Of a stretch of DNA of 64,000 bases, positions 11,902-21,000 are shown piece after piece (within the stretch, counting starts at the first letter, position 1; the number at the start of each line of letters is the position of its first letter). The DNA is taken from the NCBI RefSeq assembly GCF_029852145.1, contig NC_079978.1, forward strand, positions 14,807,153-14,871,152. Reading direction: 5' to 3'. A program made the translations under genes and the position numbers. Source of the stretch: Microplitis mediator. Taxonomy: Eukaryota > Arthropoda > Insecta > Hymenoptera > Braconidae. The notes below the pieces were generated by a model that saw only the letters and a program-made list of their open reading frames with translations, was not told the DNA's origin and ran no database searches.

Positions 11902-14900
11902 CATATATAAACTTTTGAACTGAATGTATTTCCTGACTCAGCTCGCCGAGCTGAGTTTAGAGGTAGCAAAATTTTTCGAAAATTCCATCATGAGGACAAA
12001 TACAATAGTTAGATTTTTATGAAATCTACTAAAAACCGATTTTAGCATTTCTTTCTCCCACGAAATCTCAGGAATGAATTGACCGATTTTGATGGTTGCG
12101 GCGGCAATCAGCGTATTTTATTGAGTTCTAGAGCTTATAAAATTTTGTAATTGTTTGGTTCAGTTGTTTCGAAGATATTCGCAAAAAACTGTTTTTCACC
12201 ATTTCTTTCTCCCGCGATAACTCTCGAACAAATTATCTGATTTTGATGATTGAGGCGGCAATCGACGTGTTTTATTGAGTTCTAGAGCTGATTAGATTTT
12301 GAAGTTGATCGTATAAGTCGTTTTTGAGAAATCAATAAAAAACTAAAATAAAAAAAATTTTTTAATTCTTATTCTTTGTATAACTTGTAAACAACATGAC
12401 CGATTTACCCCAAAATCTAATCAAGACTAAGTTTTGGTGAGCTCTTTCGATCGCCACCAAGTACGTTCAAATCGGTTTATCCGTTCCAAAGATATCGTCG
12501 GACAAAAAAAAGTTCACACACACACACACACACACACACACGGACGTCCATCCGGGAATAGTCAGAATAGTTTTCTAGGACCTCAAAACGTCGACATCTG
12601 ATGAAAACTCGATTTTCGAAAATCGGACCGAAACCAATAACTTTCCTTTTTTGGAAATTTGCAATTTTCTTAGCGGGAAGTTAAAAAAAAAAAATTAAGA
12701 AAATAGAATGTTTACCGTCATTTTGGGTTACGTTTGACAAAAATAGTCAAAAATGTTTCACCAAATATCCAGGTCCACCTTATAATGCCAAAACTATTCA
12801 ATCACTACACCAAATGATTCAAAAATGTCAAAATCCGATAAACGATTGGCCAAAATTTACTGTGACGATAAGAGGACGAGCAAGTATGTTTTACAACTGC
12901 TTTTGAATTCTAAATTAGCATAATTTTTTTATTTTTTATATTATTTCAATTTTTATTCAATAAGATCCTACGAAGAAGCTATGACGAAACTGTCAACTTT
13001 AGAAACCGAGGAATACGTTATCTCAAACATGGATCTACCAGCAGCACACCAAAGTGCCCAAATTGAATACAAAAAACGTCAAGACCAATGGCAAGGAAAG
13101 TCCCAGAGTATGTTTCAGCAAATGCAGTTATCTACAGTAACTACTAAGATAATGGAAATTGATAGTAACAACTCAACTAATGAGGATGAAGATAAAACTT
13201 CATCAGAAGATGAAACACGTAAATAAAAGTTGAGCCAACAAAAAAGAAAAGCATCATCATATTTCTCTGACCTTATATCTTTACTATTATCGTAATACTT
13301 AAATTAACTTTTTTAACCGCCCAGTTTTATTAAATCAATTCACATACCAATAATTTTACAAATTAATTGCACACTAAAACTCTCATTCGTCCACTCAGCG
13401 CTTCGCCTGTTAGTCAAGTCCTAGTTTTCGAGATATTTAAAAAGTAAAGTTGAGAAACTGGGAAAATCGCGAAATTTTGTATTTTGCATAACTTTTGAAG
13501 AAAAATTTTCAAATTTTTTTCCTTTGGCAGAATTGCGTTAGGGTAAGAGCACCAGTACCCAGCCCCAAACCAATAGCCAGCCACCTCATGTTAAATTATA
13601 TCTATATATATTTTGAGCCAATGTTAAAGTATATGACCGGCTGGCTACTGGTTACGGGCTGGGTACTGGTGCTTTTACCCTATATGGTAATAAAAAACTT
13701 CTGACCAAAATTCGTCCAAATCGAAAGGGGTCGATTCCAACTATTGGTCGATTTTACATGAAATGACCCATATATTTAAAGAATTATATAGAGTCATTTA
13801 TCAATAATAATTATGTATCATTTTTTTTACCCTGTACTGGATAAATTCTGTATAAATACCTTATTAAATCAGTACAATTGTTGTGTGAACGCGGTAGGGA
13901 TACCGTATAAATTCAGTAGAAATGCCGTATTATTACGGTAACAATGTCATATTATTACGGTAGAAATGCGGTATTACTACAGCACGAATGCCGTATTATC
14001 ACGGTAGAAATTTCGTATTTATTCGGTAAAAATGCCGTATAAGCTCCGTATAAACGCAGTATAAGCTTTGTAGGAATACCGTAATTAAATTTCACAAACA
14101 TACCGTATAAATACGGTAAAACTACTTGTTATAGACTACGTTTATGCTCTTTTAATACAGTGTTCAAACCGTATCATGAAAACCACGAGGGGACTGAAGA
14201 CAAAAAAGGCACATTATTATCATTTCAATTTTGAGCAAAAGAAGGTTAGATTTGAAAAGATTTACATGAACTAGTATAGTATATACTAGTCCTTCCAACT
14301 ATTGATTCCAAAGTAAATACAAAATTATAAAAATAAGATCTATGTCTGTGCAATCAAAAGTCGTTAAATCCTATGATAATTTTTTCCGGGTAAAAAATAA
14401 AATACCTTGTAATTACTTTTAATATTCCACGAATGTGCATTTTTGCAATCATTTCAGCTGTAAAGAGAAATGTGACAACAAGATCGATAATAAATGTTGT
14501 GAACTGTAATTGAGGGACTTTTTCAAATGTCTTTGGAGTATTTAAACATACAGATAAAAGTGATATTAATGCGCAAGCTCTCATCAATCTTCTTATCCAT
14601 AACTAAAATTATAAAGATAAAAAATATATAAATTACATTAACCACTCCCCGAGCCAAAAAAGTTTAACATTATTTCAAACTGAATAAACTGCTAGCCAAC
14701 AGTTGAAAAAAGTAAAAAGTGATTATGTAAAATATATTATAAAATGAGCCTGAACTCAGACTGAAAGGTCATATTTCACTTGAGTGAAAATTTTCAGGAC
14801 CATCAGGCTGAAGTTAAGCATGTGATTAATTCGTAGTTTACGATTAAAAATTTTTTCACAATACACTTTATTCTCGTTTTCTATATTTTTTTTCTAGATT

Positions 14901-15875
14901 GTAAATTTTATTGCTTTTTGTTCACCGTTAAAATTGTAAGCCTCTCAAGACGGCAAACTCGACATCTGTTTCTGCTAAAAAAATTGTATTATTTCCTTTT
15001 CATAAAATTTAAATTTTCTTCGTTTCTTTTTTTTTGTTTCACCTCGTTAACCGTCACTTTGTGAACCATTTTTTTGCTCTACAATCCGACCTTTAAGTCT
15101 CGCATCTTGTTTATAGCACCCTGGGAAAATAACCCGGTACTTCAAAATATTGTACTTATTTACTTTTACAAAATTTGAAAATATTTATGTGAGTACATTT
15201 AAGCAAAATCACATTTTATGATTTATGGCTTCTATCCTCTCAACGCTCCTCTAGCCTCTTGGGCCCATCTCAATCGACCCCCCTAAGTACCACTTTTAAT
15301 TAAACTCGTTTTAATTTATTCGTCTGCTCTAACAGCTTGTTCAGCTTGAATTCAGTGTCTTTCTCGTACATGAGCAGGCTGATCGGTTTTGATTCAAGTC
15401 AAAAATTTTGTTAAGTAGCAGCTTATCCAGCTTGAAAAGAAGCTCAAAGCTGAAGCTAGTTTTGAACTAAATAAACTCTAGGTTACTCAGCTTGAATTCA
15501 GTGTGTTTTTAATGCTATAGTAGGTTGGTCAGTTTTAAAACAGCCTGAAAATTTTACGTCAGTTTAAAGATTAAGCTTGGTCCGGATGAATCCACATTCA
15601 ATTTAATTCCACTCGCAGGCTAAACAGTTTAATTTAAGGCTCAATTAAGCGTAGTCAGTTTCAATTAAGGTTCAATTCAGCTTAATCAGTTCGGAATAAT
15701 GCTGAAACTTTTCGACTCGAGTAGTATATTTAGATTATAGTAGTTTATAATAAAACTTGAAATAAATTACCTTATTCACCCATTCTATGTCAGCACTTTC
15801 ATTTAGGGCCTCTTCCGGGCCATAATCGGCTAGAACCGGATCGCCCTTAAGGCTCTGCTTTCGCCCTAACATCAT
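5953..15875 (-). CDS. na: sodium leak channel NALCN / narrow abdomen, N-terminal part (partial gene)
   Basis: This is the pore-forming subunit of the voltage-insensitive sodium leak channel, a four-domain plasma-membrane channel that sets resting excitability. Seven coding exons are visible on the minus strand: 15,875-15,771, 14,602-14,417, 7,609-7,386, 7,283-7,009, 6,920-6,673, 6,598-6,209 and 6,144-5,953. All have GT donors and AG acceptors, and the codon phase is continuous. Counting from the second of two tandem ATGs (15,872), they give about 539 residues: N-terminus, domain I S1-S6 and domain II S1-S5. Diagnostic stretches include ADYGPEEALNESADIEWVNK, FTAEMIAKMHIRG, the domain I pore segment QAASQEGWVF (filter glutamate about residue 276) and IFGPGKKLGSLIIFTMC. 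Complete channels are about 1,700-1,800 residues, so the domain II pore/S6 and domains III-IV must lie left of position 1, beyond an intron of at least 5.9 kb. Identification is from family knowledge. Confidence 0.93.
6209..6598 (-). CDS. na: na exon, I-II linker and domain II S1-S3 (residues 346-475)
   Basis: The acceptor CATTCAAG and donor GTGAGT bound 130 codons in phase 0. Recognisable pieces are GWKLVTLDDNKHGGLA, VMCAILANGITTASM (S1), FLDLETLFKIWCLG (S2) and SIHKFELLLSIGTT (S3). Confidence 0.92.
6673..6920 (-). CDS. na: na exon, domain I pore loop and S6 (residues 263-345)
   Basis: The acceptor TGTTACAG and donor GTAATT bound 248 nt. It encodes the pore helix and filter (QAASQEGWVF), then S6 (FFLAWLVKNVFIAVITETFNE) and the start of the I-II linker (QQMWGIRGQ). 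Confidence 0.92.
7009..7283 (-). CDS. na: na exon, domain I S5 and pore turret (residues 171-263)
   Basis: The acceptor TTTTTCAG and donor GTTTGG bound 275 nt (enters phase 2, leaves phase 1). It encodes S5 (VTLFFLFFMSLYGLLGVQFFGEL) and the cysteine-containing extracellular turret. It ends at MGFNGFDEF just before the pore loop. Confidence 0.9.
7386..7609 (-). CDS. na: na exon, domain I S3-S4 (residues 97-171)
   Basis: The acceptor ACATTTAG and donor GTAAGC bound 224 nt ending in phase 2. The protein contains YLKDHWCKFDAVM and the S4-like IRFLRVFLKFSMPKARINQIFK. The residue just before DKAYLKDHW reads Arg where related channels usually have Gly. This could be a substitution or a slightly misplaced boundary. 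Confidence 0.88.
7669..7975. mobile_element. partial element with CCCGGAAAAAAT end
   Basis: Intronic segment starting at ACCCGGAAAAAAT. Its right part (about 7,855-7,960) is the reverse complement of about 14,105-14,205: both contain TTTTAATACAGTGTTCAAACC read on one strand or the other. The two sites are therefore oppositely oriented copies of one family, about 6.3 kb apart within the same gene. Confidence 0.6.
8560..12682 (+). repeat. enlarged copy of AACTTCCCGCT/AGCGGGAAGTT family
   Basis: The left end shows the family leader (GGTTGACCCTGCGGGCCAGC), AACTTCCCGCT at 8,593-8,603, and two self-complementary GAGCTC...GAGCTC stretches. The right end shows the usual distal part: a CA microsatellite at about 12,514-12,541, AAAACGTCGACATCTG and AGCGGGAAGTT at 12,672-12,682. 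Other copies are about 0.8-1.2 kb. This one is 4.1 kb because it includes the 0.87-kb tandem triplication at 9,421-12,035. It lies in the na intron between the S2 and S3 exons. Confidence 0.7.
9421..12035 (+). repeat. three near-identical tandem units of about 870 bp
   Basis: Units begin at 9,421, 10,286 and 11,166 and are almost identical; one visible difference is ACACCC versus ACATCC near 10,775. Length differences come mainly from an internal (TA)n tract at about 10,109-10,150, 10,972-11,030 and 11,853-11,897. A diverged fragment resembling the unit's end occurs at about 9,058-9,125. The open frames in each unit are repeated in all three and end in TA-repeat tracts, so I do not treat them as genes. 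High identity implies recent expansion. Confidence 0.92.
12690..13226 (+). pseudogene. unidentified gene fragment, two exon-like blocks
   Basis: Two coding-like blocks lie in the na intron on the opposite strand to na. Block 1 (about 12,690-12,893) reads through as a protein-like sequence including FWVTFDKNSQ and NDWPKFTVTIRGR. Block 2 (about 12,966-13,226) reads SYEEAMTKLSTLETEEY, a Gln/Lys-rich helix, then an acidic serine tail (NEDEDKTSSEDE) and a stop. A 70-nt AT-rich intron-like gap separates them, with candidate donors GTATGT or GC and acceptor AATAAG. None of the simple donor/acceptor pairs keeps both blocks in frame, so it may be a decayed or retro-inserted gene. I do not recognise the family. 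Confidence 0.4.
13541..13680. mobile_element. 140-bp hairpin MITE with TA flanks
   Basis: GGGTAAGAGCACCAGTACCC at 13,541 is matched in inverted form at the right end (about 13,660-13,680). The arms continue through AGCCAGCC/GGCTGGCT, so about 45 bp pair on each side. TA dinucleotides at 13,539-13,540 and 13,681-13,682 look like a target duplication. The open frame overlapping it is incidental. Confidence 0.75.
13820..14390. mobile_element. element with ACGGTA/TACCGTAT word array
   Basis: From about 13,885 to 14,125 the sequence is a run of units such as TGCCGTATTATTACGGTAGAAA, in both orientations. It is followed by the unique part shared with 7,855-7,960 in reverse. It ends near TTTTTTCCGGGT (about 14,380), matching the ACCCGGAAAAAAT end at 7,669. 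No coding capacity is seen. Confidence 0.6.
14417..14602 (-). CDS. na: na exon, domain I S1-S2 (residues 35-96)
   Basis: The acceptor AATTTTAG and donor GTAATTAC bound 62 codons in phase 0. They encode the S1 helix (RACALISLLSVCLNTP) and S2 (FIIDLVVTFLFTAEMIAKMH). The next exon lies 6.8 kb away across a repeat-filled intron. Confidence 0.9.
14740..15720. repeat. weak array of AGCTTGAA/TTCAATTAAG words
   Basis: Related short words (CAGCTTGAATTCAGTG twice, CAGTTTCAATTAAGG, TTCAATTCAGCTT) recur in direct and inverted form. About 15,618-15,695 contains two adjacent related units of 35-40 bp. This resembles the array-type elements elsewhere, but clear termini were not found. Confidence 0.4.
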
Positions 15876-15904
15876 TATAGGAATTATATTGGCAATGGTG
15901 AAGC
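15771..15904 (-). CDS. na: na exon with start codon (residues 1-34)
   Basis: The acceptor TTTCTCGCAG precedes 15,904 and the donor GTAATT follows 15,771. Two consecutive ATG codons occur (15,875-15,873 and 15,872-15,870). The second fits the usual MLGRKQS start of the insect protein. The bases 15,876-15,904 are probably 5' UTR, and an upstream non-coding exon is implied by the acceptor. Confidence 0.88.
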
Positions 15905-17922
15905 CTGCGAGAAATGATTAAAGATAAAATAATTTTCCTTTTGTTTTACAAGTTTGTAAATATACTTCAAATTGAACCATTTTATATTTAACTAAATTTT
16001 CTATAATTTTCAATAGTTAAATATTTGACGGAAAATGTATAACAAATATAAAAATAATAGAATAGAAATATGATTTAGAAGAATATATTCTCCACTATTC
16101 AAAATGTTGATATCTTCTCAAAACGCAATATTCATGCAAATATTGAAACATGTAGAAATCGTTTTTAATTTCCGAAAATGTTATAAAAATTCTATAAATT
16201 TCATTAATTTTAAATCAATTAATAATGTCAATACAATGTGACTGGTAAAAAATATATGTACTATATGATTGATTAAGTTATTGAGCTAAGTTCAAATTCA
16301 AAAAAAATTTTAAATACATGCTAAAATTTATTAGTCTTTATGAGTATTTAATTATTGTAGGTTGAGTAAAATTTTTGAGACATTTATGACGAATTTGGAT
16401 TTGTTAATAACTTCAGTTAGCAAAATTTTTAAATAATAATTTTAATTTTAATTTTTAAATAATAATAATAATAATAATAATACTAATAAGAATAACGATA
16501 ACAATGCGAAATATCACATTGATCACCGACACTACACACAAAATTTACCCAAATTAAAATATTTATTTTACTCATTTCAAATTTCAAATTATAGTATCTA
16601 TAAATGAATCATAACAATAAATTTCATAACATTTACTTACGTTGAGATAAAAAATATATTGCATACAAATAAAAAAATGTTTATTTTTTTCTAACACGAA
16701 ACAGGATATTCACGTCCCACCAATTTTTATTTCACACTCTTTATCGCGGGCAAAGAAGTTCGAAAATTTTATATCAATATTAAACATTGAATTGCGGTTT
16801 ATATAAAAATAATTATTGAATTATAATCCTGTTAAGATTTTTGGTTATATCTTCCAAATCACTGATGTAATAACTCGTGATTTGACATTTAGTTACTGTT
16901 CAATATTATTTTTTTTTTATTCAGAAATAAGTTTTTCATTGACTTTCTATTTGATTGATTCAGATGAACTCAATTTCTTTACCAAATTTTTATAAATTAT
17001 CAAAATTAACATTATGATTTAAGTGTTGAAAAAAACCACAAAATTTCTTTAATTTTATGAAATACTTTTTTATTAAACAAAAATTATTAAGTTTATTATA
17101 GAAAAATAAGCTCATATTTAATTATCATATCTTACTTTTTTTTGACGTTTCAAATAATGAATTTTTCTACTCCCAAGGACTATATTTATCAACTACATTT
17201 CGCATACAGCAAATTAAAAATTAATGATTGATAAACATTTTTTATCGTTAATACCATACAGGCGGCATGACGTTAAACAATTGTTAGTAGATGTGACTGA
17301 TCGTGTGATAGAGTTTACTAACCAGCTGAGAATCGTTGCTGAGCATGTGCTGTAGCATCTAATTTTCATCTCACTGCGAATCAATATTTTAAGGGAGTAG
17401 AAAAAGCTATACGCAATCCCAAAAGATTTGTAAGTTATCTTCACGCATTAGGTATCTTTATTACCTTCAGCTATTATTAATGGTTTCATTTTTCATAAGA
17501 AATTTTCAATCTCGTAATATTTATTTACTCATGAAAAATATCATCAGTCAAAATAAATTTTATTAAATATTTAATTTACATTAAAACTAAACAATTACTT
17601 ATATGTCTTAAATATAGAAATTCTTAATAAATATTTTATAAACATATTTGTTTCAAGTGCAGTAAAGAGAAAATTTGAAACTTATTTTCAATCATTTATC
17701 CGTCACACAATCGTTGTATTTTCTTTAATATGTAAAAATCAAACTATGCTGCATAACCTTAATGCATTTTTTAATTCAATGCTCACCTAAACAAGAATAA
17801 ATTATTGCAAAATTATCATTGTGAGCAAACATATTTTAAAACACTGAAAATTCATATGGTAACGTTCTTTCAATATTTAAAAATACTTTTAACTATGTGA
17901 TATTGTGGAATTATCATACAAT
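15905..17922. other. na upstream / tubulin downstream region, no further gene seen
   Basis: AT-rich sequence between the na start exon and the tubulin stop codon, both on the minus strand. It contains an AAT trinucleotide run (about 16,456-16,480). On the minus strand an AATAAA lies at 17,564-17,559, about 360 nt after the tubulin stop, and may be its polyadenylation signal. The na promoter or non-coding first exon was not identified. Confidence 0.5.
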
Positions 17923-18049
17923 TTAATATTCTTCATCTTCCTCCGTATTAACAGCGTCCTCTTGAACTTCACGATAATCAAGTTCAAGAGCAGCTAAATC
18001 TTCCCGTGCTTCTGCGAATTCACCTTCTTCCATACCTTCACCAACAAAC
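17923..18049 (-). CDS. alpha-tubulin exon 9 with stop (residues 407-448)
   Basis: The acceptor TTTTATAG lies 5.8 kb beyond exon 8. It encodes FVGEGMEEGEFAEAREDLAA and an acidic tail ending EEDEEY, then TAA (17,925-17,923). The terminal tyrosine is compatible with the detyrosination/tyrosination cycle. Confidence 0.93.
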
Positions 18050-21000
18050 CTATAAAACAATAAATGAATTGTTTAGTTAAGTAGAAAATACGGTACAATC
18101 TAACTATAAGTAAAGTTGACATTTGAGGTCCCAGAAACTATTCTGACTATTTTCAGAATGATATCTGCATGTGCGTGTCGTGTGTATGTGTGTGTGTGTG
18201 TGTGTGTGTTTGTATATGCATGCATGTATTCAAAGTCTCTATAACTTTTTAACTAATCAACCAATTCGAATGGTTTTGGTAGCGATTGAAAGGGCTTGCT
18301 AATCATCAACTTTCCTGTAAACCTTATATCAATCGATCAAATAGACTGATAATCATAAAAAAAAAAAAAAATCTAGAAAATCGTCGACCCTGCGGGCCAG
18401 CCTGCAATAGAGAGCCACAATTTTGGAATCGTATTTAATGATACATAAGATATTAATTTCATAAATAATATTAATAATTTATTTATAACATTATTGTGAA
18501 TACACATTAGAGATTATCGAGCTTAAAAATATTCTTTGATACATTGGGTTTTTCAAGCTCCAAGAGCTGGAAAAAAGTTACAGATGTGGTACAAGTGTGC
18601 GCAGCAAGTAATTACACGGAGAAAATGATCCTCAAAAATATTTGAATATATTTTAGTAAAAATTACAATGAAAATCAATGAGTGCATTACTTTTTCTATA
18701 AAAGAGGTTCGAGCCAATCTAATGGGAAAAAGGATTTACAACTTTAAGATTTGAAACTCAGTATATATACAGGGTGATTCAGAATTACCTTCACAGCGGG
18801 AAAATTTAAATAGAGGAGACAATTCTAAGCATAAAGTTTCTTAGCCATTTTTCAAAATTCTCAATATTTTTTGAGTTATTTAAAATCTAAATTGACCAAT
18901 CAAAGACATGCTTTGAGATTTAAAAAAAATTAAAAAGAATAATAAATAAGTTTGGCAACGCCGCAACAGTAAACTTCAGGTTATACACTATTTATTTAAT
19001 TAAAAAAGTTCGGTTTGTCACAGAAGAGAAACAAAACACACAATTGCAACATAGAAGATATTCGTATATTTCGTTTTATCTTTTCTCTTTTTATAGAAAG
19101 GATTATAAATGGAAAATAATGATTTTATTGAAAATAAAGCTTTTGGAAATTCGAAATAAAAAAAAAATACAGATTTTAAATTATATGATGAGCAACCCAG
19201 ATTAAAAAATCTGTCTATCGGTTGACCCTGCGGGCCAGCCCTTAAACTTCCCGCGGTTTTCGAGCTCCTTGAGCTCGAAAACTTTGTCGACGATAAATTT
19301 TCGCGCTCTTCGAGCTCGAAAATACTTTTGTATGCCGTTCTTTTCGAAAAAAATAGTTTTTTACCATTTTTTCTCCAACGATATCTCTCAAACGAATAAA
19401 CCGATTAAGACGGTTGAGGTCTCAATCAACGCGTTTTATCAAATTCTAAAGCTGATCAAATTTGATATTCGATTTATCGAGTCGATTTTAAGATATTTTA
19501 AAAAAACAAAAAAAAATTTTTTTTAATTCTTTCGACAACGGTTTCTCTTGGACGAATAGACCGATTTTAATAGTTGAGGTGGCATTCGACGCGGCTTATA
19601 AAGCTCCAGAGCCCAGTCGATTTTGGGATGAATCCATCGAGCACATTAAAAGTTATCCAAAAAAAACATTTTTGAAAAAATTTTATTTTTGGAATATCTC
19701 TGAACGAACCCTACCGATCAAGCTCAATTTTCACAACTTTAATGACACCTTAAAGTTCAAAATCGGTTCATCTGTTCAAAAGATACAGGTATTTACAAAC
19801 ATACATACGTTAATACATACATACATACACTCGGACATCATCTTGAAATTAGTCAGAATTGCTTCCTAGAACCTCAAAACGTCGACATCTGATGAAAATT
19901 CGATTTTCGTAAATCGGACCGAAACCAATAACTTCCCAATTTTTCGAAAATCGTCGATTTTCATAGCGGGAAGTTAAAAATCTGGGCGTCGGTTGACCCT
20001 GCGGGCCAGCCCCACAACTTCCCGCTGTTTTCGAGCTCAAGGAGCTTGAAAACATCACTCTGAATATATTTTCAAGCTAGAAAATGCGATTACCTGGGAT
20101 TATTTTTTATGAGCTTTTCAAGCTCTACCAAGTTACGTATTTCGCTAAAGTTTGACAAGTTAAGAATTGAAAGTTATTAATGAAAAAGCGGTTTTCAAAT
20201 TTTTATTCTCGATTATGTTCAATGAAATAAATTTATCGAGGCAGAAATCAATGTCAGTGATCAAAATCAAGATTTGAGTGAGTTTTGACTTAGGTCAGAG
20301 CAATAACATATGAAATATCCGAGAAACATATTAAAAACTGGCTGTTCTCAATTTTTGCTGATAATATGATTGAAACTAAAGAACAAGTTAGACGACATTC
20401 TATGATGATCGAAAGAGACTCTACAGAGGAACAGTTGGTATGATTTCAGACACATTTAGTACTTTATATTATATAGTAATCATATTTTGATTTATCCGGA
20501 AAAAATAACGTTTCATGTTATTTTTTTAACTTTTCAGCGCCGATATCTTTTGAACTAATCAACCGATTTTGACGTTTGAGGTGGTAATCGGCGCGTTTTA
20601 TTGAGTTCTAAAGCTGATAAGATTTAAGAATTGATCGGATGAGTCATTTCAAAGATAATCGAAAAAAACCGTTTTTCACCATTTCTTTCTCCAACGATAT
20701 CTCTCGAACAAATTAACCGATTGAGATGTTTAAGGCGGCGATCGACGCGTTTTATCAAGTTCTAGAGCTGATTAGATTTTGAAGTTGATCGTTGAACGCG
20801 TTTCTGAGAAATCAATAAAAAACTAAAAAAAAAAGTTTTTTGTTTTCGTAATTCGCCAATATTTTCGAGTCTACTCAATTAAATGTTCTGAAATTTTCAG
20901 GAAAGTTGACGACCAACAAGCTCTTTCGATTGCCACCTTAACTATTTAAATCGGTTCATTAGTTGAAAAGTTACAAAGAGTTTACACACACACACATACA

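Noticed and set aside
9957..11918. Repeated 66-93 codon open frames (MTITPKLIGRIG...)
   Set aside because: Present in all three tandem repeat units and ending in TA-repeat tracts, with mirror frames on the other strand. Not a gene.
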